Of a stretch of 11,616 nt of DNA, positions 1 through 5,406 are shown piece after piece. Each line of letters begins with the position of its first letter. Within the stretch, counting starts at the first letter, position 1. Source of the DNA: an uncultured Phascolarctobacterium sp. (lineage in GTDB: Bacteria > Bacillota > Negativicutes > Acidaminococcales > Acidaminococcaceae). Where the stretch lies: positions 1-11,616 of the forward strand of contig USBV01000039.1 in NCBI GenBank assembly GCA_900553055.1, in the 5' to 3' direction. The notes under the pieces were generated by a model that was not told the DNA's origin, searched no databases, and worked only from the letters and a program-made list of their open reading frames with translations. The position numbers and the translations under genes are program-made.

Positions 1-16
1 TGGTTAAAACCATATA

Positions 17-55
17 AATAAAAACGGCTTCGTAGATTATCTCTACAAAGCCGTT
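17..55 (-). terminator. Rho-independent terminator after the tRNA-Ser pair
   Basis: The arms 23-30 and 48-55 are perfect 8-base complements. They continue as a second 5-base stem (32-36 with 42-46) after a single mismatch, closing on a 5-base loop. Read on the minus strand, the hairpin is followed by a run of five T and then ATT, the classic intrinsic terminator arrangement. It begins 12 bases past the encoded CCA end of tRNA-Ser(GCU), so it should end the tRNA transcript. Confidence 0.88.
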
Positions 56-66
56 GTTTATTGTGT

Positions 67-158
67 TGGCGGAGTGGGTGGGATTCGAACCCACGCACGG
101 GGTAAACCGTCTAACGATTTAGCAAACCGTCCTCTTCAGCCAGCTTGAGTACCACTCC
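67..158 (-). tRNA. tRNA-Ser (anticodon GCU)
   Basis: Read on the minus strand this is a 92-base class II tRNA with a long variable arm, as expected for serine. The acceptor strands GGAGTGG (152-158) and CCACTCC (71-77) pair fully. They are followed by discriminator G (70) and an encoded CCA (67-69). The T loop carries GGTTCGAATCC. The anticodon stem ACGGT/ATCGT closes the loop TTGCTAA, giving anticodon GCU, which reads AGC and AGU codons. The gene has its own promoter just upstream and a terminator just downstream. Confidence 0.97.
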
Positions 159-174
159 ATTAGACTACTATATA

Positions 175-203
175 AGTATAACACAAACGCTGCCTTTTGG
201 CAA
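175..203 (-). promoter_or_regulatory. Sigma-70-type promoter for tRNA-Ser(GCU)
   Basis: On the minus strand a -35 box TTGCCA (198-203) and a -10 box TATACT (175-180) are separated by exactly 17 bases, each matching 5 of 6 consensus positions. Initiation would fall near 168, about ten bases before the mature tRNA 5' end at 158. The -35 box lies within one arm of a nested inverted repeat (196-260). Confidence 0.75.
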
Positions 204-260
204 GCATTATTTCCCTCATTTAGCAGTTTTTTCGAAATTAATCAACTGCCCCTTGCCAAA
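196..260 (-). repeat. Nested inverted repeat between the two tRNA genes
   Basis: A perfect 9-base inverted repeat, TTTGGCAAG at 196-204 and CTTGCCAAA at 252-260, encloses a second perfect 6-base inverted repeat at 223-228 and 244-249. Beyond a one-base mismatch the outer arm gains two more pairs (193-194 with 262-263). There is no T tract after it in the direction of transcription, so it does not look like a terminator. The outer arm covers the -35 box of the tRNA-Ser(GCU) promoter. Function is unknown: it could be an RNA-processing stem in a read-through tRNA precursor, a protein site, or chance. Confidence 0.5.
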
Positions 261-284
261 TGGATTCTTTTTTACAGAACAAAA

Positions 285-374
285 TGGCGGAAAGGGTGGG
301 ATTCGAACCCACGGAGGGCTTGCACCCTCGCCAGTTTTCAAGACTGGAGCCTTAAACCACTCGGCCACCTTTCC
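285..374 (-). tRNA. tRNA-Ser (anticodon UGA)
   Basis: This is a 90-base class II tRNA on the minus strand. The acceptor strands GGAAAGG (368-374) and CCTTTCC (289-295) pair fully, followed by discriminator G (288) and encoded CCA (285-287). The anticodon stem CCAGT/ACTGG closes the loop CTTGAAA, giving anticodon UGA, which reads UCA and, through wobble, other UCN codons. The long variable arm and GGTTCGAATCC T-loop support serine identity. The first transcribed bases after CCA are TTTT, a typical site for tRNA 3' processing. Confidence 0.97.
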
Positions 375-385
375 GTAACATTATT

Positions 386-414
386 ATTATACGTGAAAAA
401 TAGCTTACCGTCAA
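386..414 (-). promoter_or_regulatory. Strong sigma-70-type promoter for tRNA-Ser(UGA)
   Basis: On the minus strand the -35 box TTGACG (409-414) and the perfect -10 box TATAAT (386-391) are separated by 17 bases, giving 11 of 12 consensus bases. Initiation would fall near 379, five bases ahead of the tRNA 5' end at 374. The promoter starts only four bases past the stop codon of the upstream cyclodeaminase-family gene, so the tRNAs are probably transcribed independently of it. Confidence 0.88.
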
Positions 415-418
415 GTGC

Positions 419-1051
419 TTATCCCAGCACTCTATCCGTCACAGCTAATGCTTCCTCTTCCAGCTCCTCGGCCGTCTTGAGCAAATTGTTTAGCTCTGCA
501 GCCACCTTGTGATTGTACTCTTCATCCTTAGTGAGCCCCAAATTGATGCGCACATTGTACTCGGCGCAGCGCAGCGCAGCACGTGCTAAAAGCGCACTGC
601 AGGCCGCATCGGTAATCACGCCGTGGTTACCAATAGTCACCAGTCTTTGCGCCAGCTGCAGCACCCTGTAGGATGCTCTAGCGATGGCCAAAGGCACCTC
701 TGCCGCCTGCTTAGCAGCAGCGCGGATGGCAGCAGTGCGCGCAGCCTTTTCTGCGTCCGTAGCCTTGGGCAGCTTGTAGCAGGCCATAAAGCTGTTGAAC
801 ACAGCCGCGTCATCCTCTACCAAATTAAGCAGGGTTTGGCGCACCTCCTCGGCCTCGTCCAGCAAGCATTTAACCTCGGGCTCCTGTTGGGCAAATTTTT
901 CCTTGCCAATGGTCAAATTGCACACCATGGAAGCCAACGCCGCTGCCAAGGCGCCTGCCATAGCAGCACCGCCACCACCACCCGGAGCCGGTGCGCTGCT
1001 AGCCAAGGCAGTTAAAAAGTCTTTGCTATTTAAATCGGTTAATGTACTCAT
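419..1051 (-). CDS. Cyclodeaminase/cyclohydrolase family protein (FTCD C-terminal type)
   Basis: This 210-residue protein belongs to the family of the C-terminal domain of formiminotransferase-cyclodeaminase and the stand-alone methenyltetrahydrofolate cyclohydrolase FchA. These enzymes act on one-carbon groups carried by folate. The glycine-rich N-terminal signature is clear (PAPGGGGG at 21-28, then MAGALAAALASMV and NLTIGK to about residue 50), and the rest is helical, as expected. Length is normal for a single-domain member. I chose the ATG at 1051 because AGGAGG (1060-1065) lies eight bases upstream; the frame stays open 26 codons further but without such a site. A large hairpin separates it from the lipopolysaccharide block. 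I see no convincing promoter of its own, so it may depend on read-through. No formiminotransferase gene is adjacent, so the exact substrate (formimino- or methenyl-folate) is uncertain. Confidence 0.88.
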   Translation of the reverse strand: MSTLTDLNSKDFLTALASSAPAPGGGGGAAMAGALAAALASMVCNLTIGKEKFAQQEPEVKCLLDEAEEVRQTLLNLVEDDAAVFNSFMACYKLPKATDAEKAARTAAIRAAAKQAAEVPLAIARASYRVLQLAQRLVTIGNHGVITDAACSALLARAALRCAEYNVRINLGLTKDEEYNHKVAAELNNLLKTAEELEEEALAVTDRVLG

Positions 1052-1059
1052 CACAAATT

Positions 1060-1065
1060 CCTCCT
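1060..1065 (-). promoter_or_regulatory. Consensus ribosome binding site that fixes the cyclodeaminase-family start
   Basis: A perfect AGGAGG on the minus strand lies eight bases before the ATG at 1051. It decides against the longer open frame that reaches back to 1129 and into the terminator hairpin. Confidence 0.85.
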
Positions 1066-1090
1066 CATTAAAACACAAAAATCTACACAA

Positions 1091-1135
1091 AAGGCTATGA
1101 AGCCCGTGCACCAGCGCACTTGGCAACATAGCCTT
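1091..1135 (-). terminator. Long hairpin at the end of the lipopolysaccharide operon (terminator or attenuator)
   Basis: The arms 1091-1099 and 1127-1135 are perfect 9-base complements. Inside, 1102-1104 pairs with 1122-1124 and 1106-1109 pairs with 1116-1119, so the whole 45-base element folds into one long, slightly bulged stem. It starts four bases after the stop codon at 1140-1142. On the minus strand it is followed by TTTTGTGTAGATTTTTG, a broken T tract, so termination may be partial and allow read-through into the next gene. A T-rich run on the other side means it could also act on plus-strand transcripts. Confidence 0.65.
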
Positions 1136-1139
1136 GTTT

Positions 1140-1562
1140 TTAATCTTTAGTAGTTCCTTGCAGGCTTAGCCACCGCTTAACCTGCACCACGGCTGCATAA
1201 GCATCCAGTGGCTCGCTTGGCACCAGCATGCCTAGCGGCACCAGCCTGCGCCAGCCCCGGGGCGGATTCACCTGCCAATATAAAGTGCGGGCTTCCTCCG
1301 TGCTGTGGGCCTCCCCCACAATATGCAGCGGCAGCAGGGGAAATACACTGTGCACCACGGCACCAATTTTCTTGCTATTAGTGCCATCGCCCATGATAAT
1401 GGCGCAAATCTTGGCGTTAGCGGCAAAGGACTTTAGCTCCTCCGCCATACACTCAGTTTGCGCGATGTGCAGCGCCACAATCGCACCCGTGCCATCCACC
1501 AGAGCCAAGCCTGTTTTGCTGCGGCCGGGGTCAATACCCAAAAATAGATCAGCCTTAGTCAT
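1140..1562 (-). CDS. RuvC/YqgF-like RNase H-fold protein, putative nuclease
   Basis: This 140-residue protein opens with LGIDPGRSKTGLALVD (8-23), the first beta-hairpin and catalytic-aspartate motif of the RNase H/RuvC-like superfamily. Further acidic residues fall where this fold places its metal ligands: D59 in MGDG, E84 with E89/E90 in the VGEAHSTEEAR stretch, and D120 in LDAYAA. The size resembles YqgF/RuvX (16S rRNA maturation), but the DPG motif is closer to RuvC. Which function applies cannot be settled from sequence alone. I prefer the ATG at 1562, which overlaps the end of the DUF3084 gene by eight bases and is preceded by a weak GAGAG site; an in-frame TTG at 1592 is the alternative. 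It is the last gene of the operon before the hairpin. The overlap implies translational coupling to the DUF3084 protein. Confidence 0.72.
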   Translation of the reverse strand: MTKADLFLGIDPGRSKTGLALVDGTGAIVALHIAQTECMAEELKSFAANAKICAIIMGDGTNSKKIGAVVHSVFPLLPLHIVGEAHSTEEARTLYWQVNPPRGWRRLVPLGMLVPSEPLDAYAAVVQVKRWLSLQGTTKD

Positions 1563-2730
1563 TAGTCGCTCTCTTTTCAGCCTTGGGCACAACCTCTAAG
1601 CGCAGCCTTACAGGGCCCGCAGTGGTGATATCACCCTTGGCATAGGCATTTATGGTGAAGGCGCCGTTAGTACGACGAATAGCATTACTAGTTTCAATCA
1701 TGGTAGCGGCATCCATATTGCCCACCTTACCCGTTAAGGGGTCGGGCAAAACGCCTGCCTGCACTGCCTGATGATTGATTTGTGTTAAAAATTCCATCAG
1801 CAAATTATCGTGCGTAGTGGTTCCCTTACTTAGGTCGTAGTCTACGCTGTAAATGAGGGTACCATCAGGATAAATGAACTGATTCTCAAAGATTTCGCTT
1901 TCGCACACAGCCAGCTCGCCCACGATGATATTGGCCACCGTGCGCACTCTAAAGAACAAATTACCCTTGCTCTTATCCAAGGCGGCAACAGCGTTATTCA
2001 CTACACCCTTAGATAGCCAAATAGCCTGCAGGGGCTGGTCCTTTTGCTGCTGCATGCCCAGTCGCTCCAGCGCTGCTTCGTTAGCATTTTGCAAGAGCCA
2101 GTTTACCTGCGCCACATTGGCATCGTGCTTAAGGCCGCCGCGCATTACGCCGGCATATACAAGCTCGCCCGCACGGTAGTACACCTGGCCCTCACGCATA
2201 TTGATAATACCCTTGCGCAGGGCGTCCGTGGTTTTTTCCAACTCTCCGATTTCGCTGGTCAGCAGCGCCTTGGACTCAGTAAGGCTGGTCAGCGCCTCCT
2301 GAGCTTTGCTGTACATAGCATTAACCTCGGCCAGCTTGGACTCCATGGCATCGTTTTCAGCAATGCTGGCCTGCATTTTAGTATCCAGCTCGCTAATCTT
2401 TTTATTTTGCTCCTCCACCTTGCCCTTGGCTTCGTTTAAAGCCAGTGTAGCATCTGCCTTTTCAATGTTCAGCAGCTTAAGCTCCCGCTGCAGCTTATCC
2501 ATACCAAAAAGAGCAGTGCGCGCGCTTTGGGAGGAAATAGCCATGACGCCAATAGTGAGCACGGCAATAATCGTGCCGCTGGCAACAGTTAGCAGAATTG
2601 AAGTATGCTTGGGGCGTAGGCCGAAGATGGACATTTTCTTTTTGCCAATCTTGCTGCCCATTTTATCTGCCAGATAGGCAATAAAACCTCCAACAATGGC
2701 CATAATGATAATTAATCTAATACCAACCAA
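1555..2730 (-). CDS. DUF3084 family membrane-anchored coiled-coil protein
   Basis: This 391-residue protein of unknown function matches the DUF3084 family as I recall it. It has a membrane segment at about 4-22, a strongly basic loop at 23-42 (including KKK at 30-32), a second membrane segment at about 43-66, a long charged coiled coil at about 75-177, and a C-terminal globular domain beginning near GQVYYRAGELVY (181-192). The basic loop between the membrane segments should be cytoplasmic by the positive-inside rule, which puts the coiled coil and C-terminal domain in the periplasm. The start is TTG at 2730, supported by AGGAGG seven bases upstream. The next in-frame ATG is codon 10, inside the first membrane segment. 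It follows the LptF/G permease by 33 bases and overlaps the next gene by eight. Position and topology suggest a role in envelope or lipopolysaccharide transport, but this is inference. Confidence 0.82.
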   Translation of the reverse strand: MVGIRLIIIMAIVGGFIAYLADKMGSKIGKKKMSIFGLRPKHTSILLTVASGTIIAVLTIGVMAISSQSARTALFGMDKLQRELKLLNIEKADATLALNEAKGKVEEQNKKISELDTKMQASIAENDAMESKLAEVNAMYSKAQEALTSLTESKALLTSEIGELEKTTDALRKGIINMREGQVYYRAGELVYAGVMRGGLKHDANVAQVNWLLQNANEAALERLGMQQQKDQPLQAIWLSKGVVNNAVAALDKSKGNLFFRVRTVANIIVGELAVCESEIFENQFIYPDGTLIYSVDYDLSKGTTTHDNLLMEFLTQINHQAVQAGVLPDPLTGKVGNMDAATMIETSNAIRRTNGAFTINAYAKGDITTAGPVRLRLEVVPKAEKRATND

Positions 2731-2737
2731 ATGTCCA

Positions 2738-2743
2738 CCTCCT
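2738..2743 (-). promoter_or_regulatory. Ribosome binding site supporting the TTG start of the DUF3084 gene
   Basis: A perfect AGGAGG on the minus strand, extended to AAAGGAGGTG, lies seven bases before the TTG at 2730. No ATG or GTG is suitably placed, so this site decides for the rare TTG start. Confidence 0.85.
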
Positions 2744-2763
2744 TTCTCAAAGTTTATCCGTTA

Positions 2764-3855
2764 CTAAACGTTCTTTTTCTTCATCAAATATAAGCCAATA
2801 CCCAAGCAAATGATATTGGGCATTGCACAGGCCAGCAGCGGGGGCATAGCGCCACCCTTACCCATGCCTGTGGTAAAGGTCATAACGGCGTAATAGATAA
2901 AGATTACCAGCACGCTGATGCCCAAGCCGATGGAGGAGCTGGTTCTTTGCTTTTGGGTGCCCAGGCAGGCGCCGATCATAGCAAAGAAGAAGCTAGCCAA
3001 GGGTATATTGATACGCATAAAAATTTCGCACCACTGGCGGTTGGTGGGGCTCTTCTGCTTCTCCAGCATGCCGATGTATTCTCTCAGCTCGCGGATAGTC
3101 ATTTCCTCAGGGTCCTTTTGCTCCCAAGAAATTTGCTTGGGAGAAAAGTTTAAGGGGATGATTTGCTCCTTAAATCTGGCGGTACTGGTGACGCCCTCTT
3201 GGTCGTTTAAGGCAAACACGTTGCCGTTCACGATGCGCCAGCTGCCATTTTCCCAATAGCCCTCCTTGGCAGTTTGAATGCGGGCAATCTTGCCCTTTTC
3301 AAACTCTTCGATGGTGATATCGGTCATTTTGCCCTTTTTTTCGTCAAATTTATTAGCATAGGTACCCCTTTGGGTGCTGCCGCTAATGGTTTTGATAACT
3401 ACATGGTCCTGAGTGGTAGGACGGGTATTGTGCTTAATTTCCTCGTTTAAGATGCGCTTGGCCTCTGCCTTGGAAAAGGGCACCATTTTTTCAGCCCATA
3501 CCAAAGAGAACATGCTCACTACAAAGCCAACCACCAAAACCGGTGCTACAATGCGATAATAGCTTACGCCACCGGCCTTCATGGCGGTGATTTCGCTGCT
3601 ACCACTGAGCTTGCCAAAGGCCATGAGCGCTGCCAAAAGCATGGACATGGGGAAGGTGTAGTTGATGATTTCCGGCATATTATACATGAAGAGGCGCGCG
3701 ATGGTCTCAATGGATGCGCCATATTGGGTAATATACTGGGTAATCTTGAACAGCATGGTGCTGGCAATAAAGATGCTGGAGAAGGAAGCAACGCCGAATA
3801 TGAAGGGATACAGCAGCTCCTTCAGCACATAACGGTCTAATAAACGTAATCGCAC
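2764..3855 (-). CDS. lptF/lptG: LptF/LptG family lipopolysaccharide export permease
   Basis: This 363-residue protein is a YjgP/YjgQ-type permease, the membrane part of the LptB2FG ABC transporter that pulls lipopolysaccharide out of the inner membrane. The N-terminal RLLDRYVLKELLYPF is typical. Membrane segments lie at about 12-34, 56-82, 100-124, 281-299, 308-328 and 338-358, with a soluble periplasmic beta-rich domain between the third and fourth, as in the family. The coupling-helix region SGSSEITAMKAGGVS (about 84-98) is well conserved. Length is normal. The start is GTG at 3855, with AGGAGG seven bases upstream that overlaps the stop codon of lptB. Only one permease gene is present here, whereas most diderms have an LptF and LptG pair. 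I cannot say which of the two it corresponds to; it may work as a homodimer or pair with a product encoded elsewhere. Confidence 0.93.
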   Translation of the reverse strand: MRLRLLDRYVLKELLYPFIFGVASFSSIFIASTMLFKITQYITQYGASIETIARLFMYNMPEIINYTFPMSMLLAALMAFGKLSGSSEITAMKAGGVSYYRIVAPVLVVGFVVSMFSLVWAEKMVPFSKAEAKRILNEEIKHNTRPTTQDHVVIKTISGSTQRGTYANKFDEKKGKMTDITIEEFEKGKIARIQTAKEGYWENGSWRIVNGNVFALNDQEGVTSTARFKEQIIPLNFSPKQISWEQKDPEEMTIRELREYIGMLEKQKSPTNRQWCEIFMRINIPLASFFFAMIGACLGTQKQRTSSSIGLGISVLVIFIYYAVMTFTTGMGKGGAMPPLLACAMPNIICLGIGLYLMKKKNV

Positions 3856-3862
3856 TTTCCTT

Positions 3863-3868
3863 CCTCCT
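3863..3868 (-). promoter_or_regulatory. Ribosome binding site supporting the GTG start of the permease gene
   Basis: A perfect AGGAGG on the minus strand lies seven bases before GTG at 3855 and shares bases with the TAG stop of lptB (3867-3869). Ribosomes finishing lptB would pass directly over it, which suggests coupled translation of the transporter subunits. Confidence 0.82.
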
Positions 3869-4586
3869 ACATGCTAAAATTATCGCCCAAATAATATTTG
3901 CGGGCAATGGGGTCGTTGGCAATAGTATTGCTATCGCCGTGAAGCAAAATTTTGCCATCGGCCAAAATATAGGCCTTATCCACGATGCTCAAGGTTTCGC
4001 GCACATTGTGGTCGGTAATTAAAATGCCGATGCCACGCTTAGCCAAATGAGCAATCATGCCTTGAATATCGGCTACGGCGATGGGGTCAATGCCGGCGAA
4101 GGGCTCGTCCAAAAGGATGAAGGCCGGGTCCGTAGCCAGCGCACGGGCAATTTCGACGCGGCGGCGTTCGCCACCGGATAACGCCTTGCCCTCGCTTTTG
4201 CGCACATGGCCTAGGCGAAATTCCTCGATGAGGTCGTTCATCTTTTGCACTCTGGCGTCATGGCCCATATCGGTGGTTTCCAAAATAGCCATGATATTGT
4301 CCTCTACCGTCATTTTGCTAAAAATAGAAGCCTCCTGAGGCAGATAGCCAATACCAGCACGAGCGCGCTCATACATGGGCATGCCGGAAATATCTCTGCC
4401 GTCCAGGGTAACTACGCCTGCGTCCGGCCTTTCGATGCCCACGATCATGTAGAAGGTGGTGGTTTTGCCGGCACCGTTGGGTCCTAAAAGACCTACGATG
4501 GAGCCCTGCTCCACGCTGATGCTCACTTCATCAACTACATGGCGCTCATTATAAATTTTCACAAGATTGTTTGTTTCAATAATCAA
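3867..4586 (-). CDS. lptB: LptB, lipopolysaccharide export ABC transporter ATPase
   Basis: This 239-residue cytoplasmic ATPase powers lipopolysaccharide extraction together with the permease encoded just downstream. All ABC motifs are present: Walker [10 protein letters not shown] (35-43), Q-loop glutamine 84 in YLPQEASIF, signature LSGGERRR (136-143), Walker B ILLDEP (157-162) with catalytic E161, and switch histidine H193 in TDHN. The stretch [16 protein letters not shown] is characteristic of LptB rather than of amino-acid transporters, and length matches the family. The start is TTG at 4586, where the protein begins [12 protein letters not shown] in good agreement with other LptB N-termini. 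GGAGG lies eight bases upstream. It sits 18 bases after lptA and 11 bases before the permease gene. Confidence 0.96.
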   Translation of the reverse strand: MIIETNNLVKIYNERHVVDEVSISVEQGSIVGLLGPNGAGKTTTFYMIVGIERPDAGVVTLDGRDISGMPMYERARAGIGYLPQEASIFSKMTVEDNIMAILETTDMGHDARVQKMNDLIEEFRLGHVRKSEGKALSGGERRRVEIARALATDPAFILLDEPFAGIDPIAVADIQGMIAHLAKRGIGILITDHNVRETLSIVDKAYILADGKILLHGDSNTIANDPIARKYYLGDNFSM

Positions 4587-4594
4587 GCTAGTTT

Positions 4595-4599
4595 CCTCC
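4595..4599 (-). promoter_or_regulatory. Ribosome binding site supporting the TTG start of lptB
   Basis: CGGAGGA on the minus strand (core GGAGG at 4595-4599) lies eight bases before TTG at 4586, within the 18-base gap after the lptA stop codon. The family N-terminus begins at this TTG. Confidence 0.78.
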
Positions 4600-4604
4600 G
4601 TTAT

Positions 4605-5405
4605 CTAAGCCAGGCCCTGCTCTTTAGCCTTTACTTCGGTAGCGTTTACCTCGGCGGACTTGGCATCAGCAGCAGGTGCAGCGGGCTTGCGTTCGGGAAC
4701 ATAGTGAATTCGTACATCGCCATCGGCTACAGCCACATTAGTATTGTTCAAGCGCAGCTTATTGCCGGAGATGGTGTTACCATTTTGGGTAGCTGTTGCA
4801 TTGCCCACCAGCTCAACATAGCCTCCCTTATCGGTTTTATAAACGGCGCTGTCGGCTTTCGCAGTGAGGTTACGCGCGTCGCTCTTAATATCCACGCCGC
4901 CATAGGCATTGGCCACGCCCTTAGCCAGATCATAATCAATTTTGGCGGCATTCATAACACTGCCATCCACATCAGTTAAGCGAGCCCAGTTGCCCACTGT
5001 TTCGGCATATTGGCGCTGCTTAAAGTAGTCCACTCTATCGGCGCTAAGGCTTTTGCCTTCTTTAGTAATCACGGCGCTGCCAATAGCGGACATATCGTTT
5101 TCGTTGTGAGCCACGAATTCGTTGCACACGATGTGCGCATCCTCGCGGTCGGCCACAACATTGCCCATCAGGGTGCTAGTTTTCTTTTTGCTGTTAAATT
5201 TTGCATAATCAGCGGTAGCCTTGCCGGTGGTTTCGATAATTACCACATGGCCCTTGGCTTCGCCATCACCTGTTTGTAAATCATATTCCATTTCGTCAGC
5301 CTGCACGCTAAACTTGGAGGGAGCAGCTGCCCAAGCGCTAGCAGTCATTCCCATAATCAGCAGGGCGCAGGTAGCTGCCAAAAGAATCTTGTTACTGATT
5401 TTCAC
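4605..5405 (-). CDS. lptA: LptA/OstA-like periplasmic lipopolysaccharide transport protein
   Basis: LptA forms the periplasmic bridge that carries lipopolysaccharide from LptC to the outer membrane. A Sec signal peptide is clear: KISNK, a hydrophobic core, and a likely cut after ASAWA (residue 26). The mature part consists of about seven repeats of roughly 29 residues, starting near 36, 64, 93, 121, 152, 180 and 213. Each has an aromatic residue followed by A-x-G-N-V-like endings (for example GNVVA at 81-85 and GNATA at 201-205), matching the stacked beta-jellyroll of OstA domains. A tail rich in Ala, Lys and Glu follows residue 236. At 266 residues it is longer than E. coli LptA (about 185). 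I chose GTG at 5405, one base after the lptC stop, because it gives a compact signal peptide. An ATG at 5435 overlapping lptC is the alternative. Confidence 0.88.
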   Translation of the reverse strand: MKISNKILLAATCALLIMGMTASAWAAAPSKFSVQADEMEYDLQTGDGEAKGHVVIIETTGKATADYAKFNSKKKTSTLMGNVVADREDAHIVCNEFVAHNENDMSAIGSAVITKEGKSLSADRVDYFKQRQYAETVGNWARLTDVDGSVMNAAKIDYDLAKGVANAYGGVDIKSDARNLTAKADSAVYKTDKGGYVELVGNATATQNGNTISGNKLRLNNTNVAVADGDVRIHYVPERKPAAPAADAKSAEVNATEVKAKEQGLA

Positions 5406-5406
5406 T

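Noticed and set aside
223..249. Inner hairpin GCAGTT/AACTGC considered as a terminator for tRNA-Ser(UGA)
   Set aside because: Six pairs, a loop of 15 bases, and no T tract on the minus strand. It is kept only as part of the nested inverted repeat.
145..378. Plus-strand open frame of 77 codons
   Set aside because: It spans tRNA-Ser(UGA) and the tRNA promoters on the opposite strand, and part of its translation is the reverse of the tRNA. No family resemblance and no ribosome site.
1066..1090. Possible promoter for the cyclodeaminase-family gene (TTTAAT as a -10 box)
   Set aside because: No acceptable -35 box lies 15-19 bases upstream, and the region would overlap the hairpin.
1052..1129. N-terminal extension of the cyclodeaminase-family protein by 26 residues
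   Set aside because: It would be encoded inside the hairpin and lacks a ribosome site, while the ATG at 1051 has a perfect one and matches the usual family N-terminus.
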